A stretch of 64,000 nucleotides of DNA from Closterium sp. Naga37s-1 (lineage: Eukaryota; Streptophyta; Zygnematophyceae; Desmidiales; Closteriaceae), in NCBI GenBank assembly GCA_947471745.1, contig CANJKZ010001112.1, forward strand, positions 341,001 to 405,000. The letters are read 5' to 3'. Of this stretch, positions 52,345 to 62,352 are shown piece after piece. The position numbers and the translations under genes are program-made. The notes beneath the pieces were generated by a model. The model was given only the letters and a program-made list of their open reading frames with translations. It did not search any database and had not been told where the DNA came from. Every line of letters starts with the position of its first letter. The first letter of the stretch is position 1.

Positions 52345-54570
52345 GCCGATAGGAAACCACTTTCCACGTGTTGCGTTCCTCCAGTGCCTTCAGCTCCTTG
52401 TCCATGGCTTCGCGCCATTTTTCCTTATGCTCCCCCCCCAGAGCCTGTTGAACCGTCGCAGGCTCTTTAGGAATGGCGGTGCCGTGGACTGCGGTGACGA
52501 GTCCGAGAATTTGCAGTCCACTCTGTGAGTAGCGGGGAAGATTTGCGTCCTCGGGATAAGCTGCTTCATCTCCCGCTTCTGGATCAGGTATGAAGTTGGG
52601 TCCTACTCGTTCTGCTTCGTTGGTGTTGACTGTCGCAGGTGTTACGTAACCGTTGTCGGCGAAATGGTAGAAGGTTTCGGCGTTGACACTTTCGCGAGGG
52701 TTATCTTCGTCCATGGGAACGTCCACGGAGCAGAACGGAAGAGGTCCGGCTTCTTCTGATGCGTTGTCCACATTCTGCTCGTCCCAGTCAGCTTCGTCCG
52801 TTGCTGAGGTGAAGGCTCGGTCACCGCGAAAACCACCTGTGGGATCCTGGTCTTCTTGCAGGTTGGCAAGGTATGTCTGGAGCGTGAGTCGTTCGTAGAA
52901 AATTACATCACGTGCTGCTACTGTTTCCTTGGAATGGACGTCGAAGATTTTCCACGCGTTGTAGTTCTTTTCGATTCCCAGGTGTAGTCCCCACTGTGCT
53001 CGTTGAGAAAATCGGCCCGCTCGTGCTGCTGGGGGTCGGTACTGTACCATGCATCCGAATACTCGTAACATTTTTGTGCTGCCCTGTTTCCCTGTCCATA
53101 GCAGATGCGGTGATGCGTTGTTTGGAAGCGATGATGACGAGAGCAAGTTGTGCAGCATGACGGCATGGTCCATTGCCGCAGGCCACTGGTGGTTGGGTAG
53201 CCGCATGCCACGTAACAGTTTGCGCATGCTGTTCTGCAAGGTCCTGTTCATTCTTTCTGCTACACCTTGCTGCTGATGGGCGTAGGGAAGGGAGATGAGC
53301 CGCTTGATTCCCCTTTCCGCCAGGTACTGCTTGAATCGCTGAGAGGTGTATTCTCCTCCTCCGTCTGACTGGAAGCTTTTCAGTTTCACGCCCGATTCTC
53401 TCTCTGCTACTGGTAGCCAGGCAACGAAGGCTGCGAATGCCATGTCGCGGCTAGGGAGGTTTAGGTGCCAGACGTAACGGGTGGCGGCGTCGATGAAGGT
53501 GATTGTATAGTTGTATATTACTTGTCCTGGTTCCCGATTGTACAGGATGTCGCTATACACCTTCTCGAGTGGTGCGTACGCGGGTGCGCTCGGGTTGTGA
53601 TGAGACGCAAACGGTCGATGTGGTAAGTCGCCTTCAGGGCAGGTGAAGCACGTTCCGCGTACTCGTTGAAGTTCTCGTCCGTCGGTCAGTAGGAGTGAGT
53701 CCTTGTCGAGTACTCCTGCTCTTATCGTATTGTTTAATACTGTGTTGCTTGGGTGTCCCATCCTTGCGTGCCAGGTGCTTTCGTCGGCGCGACGTCCGGG
53801 TGATCGTCGGTACATATCGGAGTTGGAGTAGAAGTTGGCGGTGAAGTTGGCGCTACGATGAACTTCTTGTGGTGCTGGGTGTAGTTGTTGCGCGGGTGTC
53901 GGTGGTGTGTCGTCGATGAGGAGCGGTGTCGTTGAAGGACCAGCAATTGGTGTTGACGTTCCTGCTGCTGCCGTTGATGGTTCTGCTACTGCCGATGTTG
54001 TCTCTGCTGCTGCCGATGTTGTCTCTACTGCTGCCGATGTTGTCTCTGCTGCTGCCGATGTTGTCTCTGCTGCTGCCGATGTTGTCTCTGCTGCTGCTGA
54101 TGTTGTCTGAATTGTTGCTAACGCCCTTGTTCTTTCTGCTTCAGGGATGGTGTGTGAATACCAGAAGCCTTCTGGACTGAAGTCTGGATCAAGGTCTGGA
54201 GGGTGTGTCCAGTTGGTGAAGTTAACGATGGCGTCGCTGTCGGCGGTGCCAAGATCAGGAACGAAATCAAGAACGAAGACGTTGTTCTTGAGGACAGCCT
54301 TGCCGATGTAAAGTCCTCCTCTCCCATGATACAGCTTGAATTCTTGGGTGGTGCTGTCTGCTTCGAGGTGAATCCCTTTCGCCATTAGCTGACTGACGCT
54401 CAGTAAGTTGTAGCCGAGTCCCTCCGCGATTAGTACTTTTGACATCTGCAGTATAACGTTTGTTTCCCTTGACTGAAGTTGAACTACGCCTTGTCGTCGT
54501 GTTCGCAGGTTCTGATTGTTGAAGTTGGTGTTCTCGTTGAACGAAGCGTCCCGAGGAGCACATGTGCTGT
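52337..54570 (-). CDS. copia pol: integrase and start of reverse transcriptase
   Basis: Contains the pre-integrase zinc domain (WHARMGHPSN ... CFTCPEG), the integrase core (YSDILYNREPG; FQSDGGGEYTSQRF; HQQQGVAERMNRTLQNSMRK, giving the D-D-E set) and the linker. A 21-bp repeat makes a (TTSAAAE)n run at 53995-54110. The frame is broken near 52340, just before the reverse transcriptase palm. Confidence 0.85.
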
Positions 54571-54599
54571 CCGCAGCAACTGTCCAAGAACCATGTGTC

Positions 54600-56057
54600 T
54601 TTTCCGGATGGTTCGCTTTGGGCGATGGCGGCGTATGTCGGGTTTGGCTGAAGTGACTCGCGGCGGGGTGTGGTTTCGTCGAGTTGTTCTTCCGGTGAGT
54701 AGTGTGGTGGTGACTCGGTGATGCAGGAGTCACTCAGCTTTGCCATGCAGCTGACGATGTTTCTTGCTCCTTGTGCAGGTTGTCCCGTTGAAGTCGTTGA
54801 GGCTTGAATCTGGGTCGTGGGATTTGCTTGCGTTGAGGCGATTTGGCTGCTTGAAGGTCGAAGTTGCCGCTGTGGAGTTGTCGACTGTTGACGATTTGGG
54901 CAGTGCGTACGTGGGTGTCCTGAAGTTTTGCAGATGTGGCAGAACGGAGGTACTGGCTTCGGTTGTTGCTGCCGGTTGTTGTTGTTGTTGTTGTAGCGTC
55001 GCTGAGTGTGGAACGCGAATTCCGGTGCTGATGTCTTCTTTTTGTGTCGTTCTTCTTGCAGGTCCATGTCTTGCTGCTCGGCGTGGATTTCGGCGCAGAG
55101 CGCTGCTTCGGAGATTCTTCCGTGAGCTCGGAGAATGGCCTTTGTGGCGCGCCATTGAGGACCGAGGCCGCCGATGATGACTGTCACGAAGGCGTCTTCA
55201 GAGATCGACCCTCCGCATCGAAGAAGCTTGTCGCGCAACTCGCGACATCGACTGATATACGCCATTCCTTTCTCCCCTGGTTTCATTTCAACCGTTGTCA
55301 GTTGCGCCATTAACCGACTTTGGCTTACGCTGTCTGTTGCTTGATACAGGCTCTTCAGGTGGTTGTACGCGAGCTCCGCGGAGTTGCCGTAACCTCGGTA
55401 AGACCTTATGTTCTGCTGTTGAGTCGGGGTGATATTCCTCAGTAGGATCGTGTACGCCATCATTGACTGATAGGTGTACTGCTGCTTCTCGTACTGTGTG
55501 CCGTTTGTTGGGTATGGCAGAGACCCGTCGAAGAAACCGAGTATCTGTGCGCCTTCCATCATCAGCTCGAACTCGAACGACCAGGTGAAGAAGTCCTTTC
55601 CATCGAAGGGTCTTGACGTCTGCATCTTCAGAACGTGTGCGAATTGCGACTGAACTTGTAATGCGTCCAGTGATTTTTCTTGTCCAGGTGAAGGCTGTGG
55701 GTGTGGCATAAAGCTGATGGACCCGCGCTCGTACGGAGCAAAGGTAGGCTGCTGTTGTTGATTTCCTCGTGCATATGATGAGCCGTCGAGACTCATGGGT
55801 GTTGCTCCATTGTTGTTGCTGTTGTGTGACTGCGCAGGTGCCGATTGCTGGTGTTGCTCGTAGAAGGACATGAAGGAGAAAAACTTCTCCATCATGCTCT
55901 GGTCGAAGTCTGCAGGTTGATTCGCGGGAGTCTCGGTAGATGTTGCTCTGGGTCTTGTTGCTGTGCCCTCCTCTGTCTGTAGGCCAGAGGCAGGAGGTGG
56001 AGTAGGAGTAGTGCCCTGGGAGCCGTTGGAGTTGCTCCTTTCCTTTTGTGTAGCCAT
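54600..56057 (-). CDS. copia gag and protease start
   Basis: From Met at 56057. UBN2-type gag core (RPFDGKDFFTWSFEFELMM ... LYQATDSVSQSRLMAQL) and a CCHC zinc knuckle CHICKTSGHPRTHC near 54925-54965. The same frame runs into the protease, whose usual D-S-G triplet reads D-S-C (about 54583), and then shifts out of phase with the downstream pol frame near 54540-54570. Confidence 0.85.
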
Positions 56058-56112
56058 GCTTGTTGATGTTGTCGGTATAGAAGTTGAATTCCCCCTGATA
56101 GCTCTCATACCA

Positions 56113-56873
56113 TGTTGGGCTGAAAAAACCCTTAGGATCTTTGCAGGGGTGAACTTTGGGTAGAGTTGGTGTAGTAGCGGAAGCGTTAATTAAAGAATTG
56201 TGACACGACTCTCCGAGGAGTGTGCAGTGCAGTCGTCATAGCATTACAAATCCCATTTGTACAGCACACTCAAATGAGCAATAACAATGAGTATTCAAAT
56301 AGGGTATCATAAACTCTATGTAACTAAAAAAAAGGGAATTGGGTGGGAGGGAAGCAAATTGGAGATCTGAAAATGCAAATGAGACTAGGTGGCATGTCTG
56401 AGAGACCTGCGGGAATGAAAAGGAGTTTGTCTCCTTTACAGCAAACTCCTCTTCTAGTCGAATCACAATCTTCAAATTTTTAGAAGTTTAACATAAAAAA
56501 AATTTTACATGTTGTGAACCACCTTGCGCTAGTATGTGAGGGCAAAGTAAGTTGATTAAAACAAAGAGATACAAGCTTTTATAAGAGTACAAGGAATACG
56601 AAGAGATACAGTTAATAACCGTTTTACTATTGCTGTTGCGGTTCGATACAGTGACGACTCGGGCAACTGCTCAATACCGAGTCAGTTGTTTGTCCTTGCT
56701 GTCGCGCTGTACTTTGTCAGGTCAAAGGTCACTGACCTTTGACTTTCGCGTAACCTCCAACAGTTACTTTCAACCTCCGAGGGTTGACTCGCCGGTGATT
56801 CGTTATACTTTGTTTCTTTTGTGTCTTAGTGTTTCGACACGACAGAGGCGCTTAGGACCGATTGTTTCCAACA
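56113..56873 (-). repeat. copia 5' LTR, interrupted by a 308-bp insertion
   Basis: The same 447-bp LTR plus an insert after ttaattaaagaattgtga. Removing the insert and one target copy restores exactly 447 bp. Confidence 0.92.
56198..56517. mobile_element. 308-bp insertion of unknown type in the copia LTR
   Basis: 56204-56511 interrupts the LTR and is flanked by TTGTGA at 56198-56203 and 56512-56517. The intact LTR shows the empty site. The insert has no obvious terminal inverted repeats or coding region; it ends A/T-rich (aaaaaaaattttacatg). Confidence 0.8.
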
Positions 56874-56878
56874 ATGGG

Positions 56879-57725
56879 TATTCCAAAATTTCGTTATCCT
56901 GGGTACCCTACCGAGCCATATTTTCACCGACCGTCTTCAAAAGTAATTGACCTCGTCAAACCATACTGGTGCAAAAGTTGACTAGCGCCTATACTGGCGC
57001 GTTGAGCCCTAGGGTTAAGTATACGGTTGTACCTGAATCCACAATCTCGAGAAACAGGGTGTACTGCTGCTGGTGCGTGTATGAGATATAAGAGGTAACG
57101 GAAAGATGTAGTTTCAACAACTAGTACCAAAATGTCTGCCTTCATTTCTAGAATCACACCGTTGAATATGATACTCAGTCGGTCCATAAATCGCCTGAAC
57201 GCTAGGAGAGCCACTGAAATCAAAATCTAATCAGTGATAGCAGTGTACCAACCCTTTTTTCGTGTTGGCCCCTGCCCTCCACTTACCTCCAATTTCTTAC
57301 AGACCTGCAAGACATACCGTACAGAGAGCAGTGGGCAGTGTCGGTGTGAAATGATTGCACATTCAGGGGATGTAAAAGATGTGCTGACAAGCATGTCAGC
57401 ACATTTGTCAAGTGCGAGCGATTGTAACCGGCACATTTGCCAGCAATTACAACGAACACAATTGTTGGTACCCTAAATGTGGTGAGCACAAGGAGAGCGG
57501 TCATGGTGGTGGGAAGCAAAGAGAAACAATTTAAAATCATGTGTGCTTCTAAGGAGAGTTAATAGCAATTTTAAGAAACATAACATACGGTAGAGCTTTG
57601 TGATATGAGTGTGCTGAGGGTTGGTGCTTGTGTGGAGGGAAGAGGGGGCGGGGGGGGGGGGGGGGGAGGGGGAAGGAAGGGAAGCGGAAGGCGGAGGAGA
57701 GGGTGAAGGGGGCGACTAGAAGGGA
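56879..57725. other. Right flank of the copia element, no gene recognised
   Basis: Contains a poly-G run at 57648-57666. Open frames here lack domains. Confidence 0.4.
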
Positions 57726-57729
57726 GAGG

Positions 57730-57825
57730 GATGCCCCTTACCCCATGCCTGCATGCCCCTTAACCCATGCCTGCACGCCCCTTACCCCATGCTTGCTTGC
57801 CCCTTACCCCATGCCCCTTACCTGT
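57730..57825. repeat. 'ccccttaccccatgcctgcatg' minisatellite
   Basis: Four to five imperfect units of 20-24 bp. Confidence 0.85.
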
Positions 57826-59380
57826 TGGAGTTTTTGAGTATACTAAAAACTCTACGCAATATTTGCCCCGTATCTTGCCCCGTTTCTGCTGCTGCCGGCA
57901 GGGAAGAGCACGGGGATATGGGAAAAGAAACCGGGAAAGGATTAGTATGCGTTGATACCTTTGCCTGCCTACACACAATGCTGCGAGAGTCGGTTCCAAA
58001 TCCCTTTCCATAGCCACTAAGGAGCATGGGGAAGGGTGGAAGGGGCCGGGAGGGGAAGGAATTGCTGCTAAGTGACGCCCTTGCTTGCTTGCTTGCAAGA
58101 GTACTGTGAGGGTCACAATCAAGCTTCGTATCATAGGCATGGAGGAGCAGGGGGAAGGGGGTGCGAGGAAAAGTACTGTAAACTAACCCCCTTCCCTTGC
58201 TTGCACACAGTGGTGGGAGGGTCACACTTGAGAACTTTCTCGTATGCTGCTGCTGCCTGCAAGGAGGAGCACGATAAGGGGAGGGGGGAAACCGGTGCAA
58301 GGGGATACATGCAATATGACCCACTTTCTCCTGCTTGCCTGCGATCGGTGCTGTGAGGATCACACTTGAGTTCTTTCTCGTATGCTGCTGCTGCCTGCAG
58401 ACTGGAGCAGGGGGGGCTGGGGCGAAGCGGGGAAGGGGGCGGGAGGGGAAGCACTGTAAACCAACCCCCTTGCCTTGCGTGCACATAGCGCCGTGATGAT
58501 CACACTTGCGCCCCTTCTCTTATGCAGCAGCTGCCTGCAGCAGTCATAGGTGTGGATCGGGAGTAGTGGGGAGGGGTGTGCAGAGTTGCGGATGGGTGCG
58601 AACTGATCCCCCTTGCCTTGCGTGCACATAGCGCTGTGAGGATCACACTTGCGCCCCTTCTCTTATGCAGCTGCTGCTGCTGCCTGCAACGGTCGTGAGT
58701 GTCGATCCGGAGAAAAGGAAAGGGGGGTGGGAGGTATTAGAAAGGAGTGGTGGGAGGTGCAGAGGGATGCAAGCTGACCTCGCCTTGCCCACCCTACCTG
58801 CACTCGGTGCTGTGAGCGCCGCACTTCAGAACTTTCTCGTATGTTGCTGCTGCCTGCATTGAGGAGCACGGGGAAGGTGGAGAGGACGTGTTGTGGATTG
58901 ACCCTCAATGTAATGCCCAGGGCTATTATAATGGCGGTTACAAGGCTTTTATAATATTCCAATACAAAATAGTTGCTTTAACTAGCCTTAATAGCCTTGG
59001 AGATGAAGATCTTCTTGATGCCTTTGATGAAAAGCACTTGGAGTAGTAGTGTAGGGAGACTTGTGAGAGAGCCCAAAAGGACTTTGAGAAACAATCCCAT
59101 TTCCAATTGTTTTGTTGGAGTGGGAGGTTGAGAATCAGCTTGCTTAGCTCAGACCCCCTCAATACACCCCTTGGGGAACTATCCCAACCATGGTTTCCAT
59201 GGTGGGATGGTTCCTAGGCTTGGAGCCTGAGCTAGTCAGTGTGTTTTAGCCAGTACCCTGTGTGTGTAAGGGTATTTAAAAAACCATTCTGATTGCTAGT
59301 TCAAAGTCCTACTAGCACAACCTAATAACTTCCCTACATGCAACTCTACTCAACATAACCACCACTAACAAGACAACACA

Positions 59381-61000
59381 TCACTCATTCTCGGGTCCCT
59401 CCTGCTGGTCTGCACTTGCAGTGGTGTCAGGGACTGCTGCCGTGTTAAACTGAGTATTACTTGGGTTGCTGCCAGTGAAGTCTCGGATTGGCCGCCTGTT
59501 TCTGTCGCCACGGAAGATGCGTGCGACCTCAAACCAGTCCACGGTGTACTCAAGGAGAGAGCAGCGCATTAGGTGTCCCAATGATGTGTCTGAGATAGCC
59601 CCCCGGCCCCACGTTTTTATAATGTTCTGCTTGCTAAACCCCCTCTCGCACTCCACCGTGCTCAGGGGCAGCACAGCGACTGCTTGCCACAGGAGCATGA
59701 TGTTGGGGTAGGAGCGCTGCCATTGGTCGTCGCGCAGAGTGTTGCTGAGCGCCTGATGGAAGTCTTCGTCATGGTGCTGAGAATGTATGGTCGATGTAAA
59801 CATCCAGAGCTCAGCGACAGCCTTCGTGTAGTTGAAGCCTGAGGCATAGGGGGAATGATTCTCAAAGGAGTACAAAGCGGCAGATTAGTGTAGGGAGGGG
59901 GAAGGGGGGGGGGGGGGGGGGGAGGTGTTGATCTTTACGAGCACAAATCATGTGAAACAGGCCGTGTGCAGGCTATTACAGCAGGGTGTGTCACTCATGT
60001 GTGCACAGATTTGTCATAATCAACAGCGCACAAACCTGGCAAGGACTCGCGGTAGAGCACATGGAGCTGCTTCAGCCAGCGCTTGAACGCCGCGACACGC
60101 TTGTCATCATCTTGTAGGTACTTCGATGACAGGAACAGCTTCGAGCCATCGAGGTGAGACAGATCTCTTAGGCGCTTCTCAAGTTGCTTGACAACCTCCC
60201 GCACAAACTTGGTCGACAGCTCGTAGCATGTTGTTGCATCACCCGCCGTCGCTTCACCGTCAGGGTCTTCATCGGCCAGTGGTCGCTCGTGGAGCACGAA
60301 CTCATGAGAGGATGGGGTCCCATCGCTATCGACCCCTTCCACCTTCATCTTCCGCTTGTCCGGGTCCGACTTCCCATGTGCACGAATGAAGGCAGGCAAA
60401 TGCATCTTGTCGCCATGACCGAATGTGTGTCCCTCGGGGACACGGAGGTAGCGTTGGGTGAGGCGCATCCGCGTCTGCTCTGCAAGGTGTGCCACCAGAG
60501 TCACGTCCACCTGTGACGCACGCGCAGTACAGAATCAAAGTGTGCGTGTTGGTAAAACGATATTTCATATGGAAACCAAGCATTGAGGTGACTGTGACAT
60601 AAACAGAGCGCATACTAACCTGGCGTTGCTGGAACCGAAGGTTGAGCTGATTTAGCTCGAACAGGACGTCCTCCAGGAGCCGCAGAAGCCAGTGAAACTT
60701 GAATGACGTCGCCACTTCGTACATCGTCGGCGACTGGTCTTTCATCAAAACAATGGCAGCCGGGAGCACTTCCAGAAGACGAGACACGGCTTCCCCGCGA
60801 GATATCCAACGAACTGCATGGATGCCTTGGGCTTCCAGGTTGGTTTGACAAAAGGTGAGCTGTAGATTCATGAACCGCGCGTGCTGGACGTTGCTGTTGG
60901 ATAGAAGGGAGGCAAACCCGCGCACGATGGTGTCGACAATGTTGAGCTCCTTCACGGCATTCGCAGCATCTTTCGCCGCCAGGCACCAATGTCACGGACG
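59381..61000 (-). CDS. hAT-like (DUF4371/dimerisation-domain) transposase, several exons
   Basis: Exons on the minus strand: about 61000-60620, with AAKDAANAVKELNIVD and GIHAVRWISRGEAVSRLLE; 60510-60033, beginning VDVTLVAHLAEQTRMRLTQR after a gtcacag acceptor and ending at a GTTTGT donor; and 59842-59381, after cctcag, with SYPNIMLLWQAVAVLPLSTV then ECERGFSKQNIIK. The last exon is the hAT C-terminal dimerisation region, and RW-SRG-A is typical of DUF4371/ZNF862-like transposases. The first two junctions keep frame. An upstream part (61199-61642) may hold the N-terminus, but no BED finger was confirmed. Element ends and an 8-bp target duplication were not found, so it may be domesticated or decayed. 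Confidence 0.7.
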
Positions 61001-61244
61001 GGTGTGGCTCCCAGGCAGTCGGCGAGTTCGGTGCCTCCCACGCATACACCATGCCAACTGAACGGACTGGTGATTCGGGGCGAGGAGGCTCTTGGACAGA
61101 AGTGGCATAGGCTTTGCCCAGCCAGGGGAAAACCCCGAGCACAGAAAGTCCATTGCGAGGAGAAGCAGGTGCTTCTCCTCCTGATTCCTCGTCTGGCATG
61201 GTACGGTGGAGCTAGTGGAGCAGAGTAGGGGATAGAAGAAATGG

Positions 61245-61960
61245 CTGGAGAAGGTGAGGATGAAAGAGAAGGCACTCGTTCTAAGGATGTGGCCTTTCGA
61301 CCACGCTTCCAGAATGTGTGGCGCTGCGCATGCAATGAATAGGCCAAGGAAGCCCCACCACCCACAGTCTGCAAGGACACTCCGTGGCATGGTGGTGTGG
61401 GCTACATTGCCATGCTGGATGTAAATGCTGTAGGGGCAGCGAATCACAAGTTTCCTGGTGTGGTCTGTTTTGTCGATGTGACAGCGCGACAGTGACTCGT
61501 CTGGCCGGTTTTGTAACCATCTCGGACTAGTGGCCACATGGGCCTTGTTGTACAGAAACCACACGAAGAAAGTTTGTTTCAGTGCATTTGAAAAAGTACC
61601 CTGACGAGTCAGGGGAGAACTCGGGGTGGCCTGATTTTGCAAGTGTATTTAAAAAACTACAAATATACAGTCAGGGTCAATTAATAAATACACGTCCTAC
61701 ATCAGGGCATTCCTGGAAAAGCGGCCCATAGCAAGGGTAGAAAGGGTAAAACACCCTTGAATTTTGGGCCCTGGCAGAAGGCGATGAACCCGGCGGTGAT
61801 TGAGTTATACTTCAAAGAGGTCCCTGCTGAGATTTCACCTGTGATGCTGCATGGGATGCTGATGGCTCCGCTCAAGAAGAAAAAGAAGTCGGTGTTTAAG
61901 GAAGGTCTTTGTTTTCACCGTGCGGTTAACTCGGTAACCGGCCTGGATACGGTGACGGTT
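61245..61960. other. Unassigned region between the transposase gene and the TPR-like copy
   Basis: A plus-strand frame (61757-62014, with MNPAVIELYFKEVPAEISP) overlaps the TPR-like copy on the other strand; no family recognised. Confidence 0.3.
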
Positions 61961-62352
61961 GCTCCACTCTTGCAAGCCCTTGTTTGCACACGGTGTTGTG
62001 CGGGTCACACTTGATCCATTTGAAAATGCCTTAGAAACTGATAATGAGACGGTGCTGGTTTGTGGGTGCCTTGGTGTGTGTGTTAGCAGGTGGTGAGCCT
62101 TTCCTGAGCACTGCGTACCCTTTTGAGCTTGGAGTTGGCATAAACCATAGAATGTTTAGGGGTGTGCAGTTGCATATTTGAACATTCTGCACGGTATCAT
62201 ACTCTTTTGAAGTTTCACAGCAAAAAAAAAACTCACAAGTCAAGAGAACAAAACCGAAACCACCCCACTATATCAGCTCCATATATTCATTATGTCAGCC
62301 AAAAGATCCAGCTCTAGATCTGTAGCACTCACGCTTTGTGAATCTATCTTTG

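Larger units (their letters stand above)
44537..56873 (-). mobile_element. Ty1/copia LTR retrotransposon carrying a nested gypsy element
   Basis: The element lies on the minus strand. Its LTRs (44537-44983 and 56113-56873) start TGTTGG and end CCAACA and differ at four positions over 447 bp, apart from a 308-bp insert in the right one. A 5-bp target duplication ATGGG lies at 44532-44536 and 56874-56878. The primer-binding site TGGTATGAGAGC (56101-56112, initiator Met tRNA type) abuts the 5' LTR, and a purine-rich tract (44984-44997, GAAGCGAAGGGGAG) abuts the 3' LTR. Gene order gag-PR-INT-RT-RNase H, as in Pseudoviridae-type plant elements. The coding region is broken by several frameshifts and by the gypsy insertion, so it is defective. 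Confidence 0.93.
57970..62024 (-). repeat. Eight copies of a TPR-like exon, split by a transposon gene
   Basis: Minus-strand copies at about 57970-58020, 58085-58142, 58198-58260, 58336-58398, 58472-58535, 58618-58680, 58797-58858 and, 3.1 kb away, 61965-62024. The consensus reads AAAAYEKVLKCDPHNTVCKQ, the C-terminal helix of a tetratricopeptide repeat. Several have a ctgcag acceptor at the start. The distant copy (KCDPHNTVCKQGLARV) has the most regular sequence. They are exons of an unidentified TPR gene whose other exons I cannot find, or relics of it. Confidence 0.65.

Noticed and set aside
44537-56873. Endogenous virus
   Set aside because: Gene order, primer-binding sites, chromodomain and lack of an envelope-like gene identify ordinary plant LTR retrotransposons.
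58897-61681. ATTGACCCT / AGGGTCAAT as terminal inverted repeats of the hAT-like element
   Set aside because: Only 9 bp, wrong polarity for hAT (should begin C/TAGGG outward), and no 8-bp target duplication.
61757-62014. 85-codon plus-strand frame
   Set aside because: Overlaps the TPR-like exon copy on the other strand and has no recognised domain.
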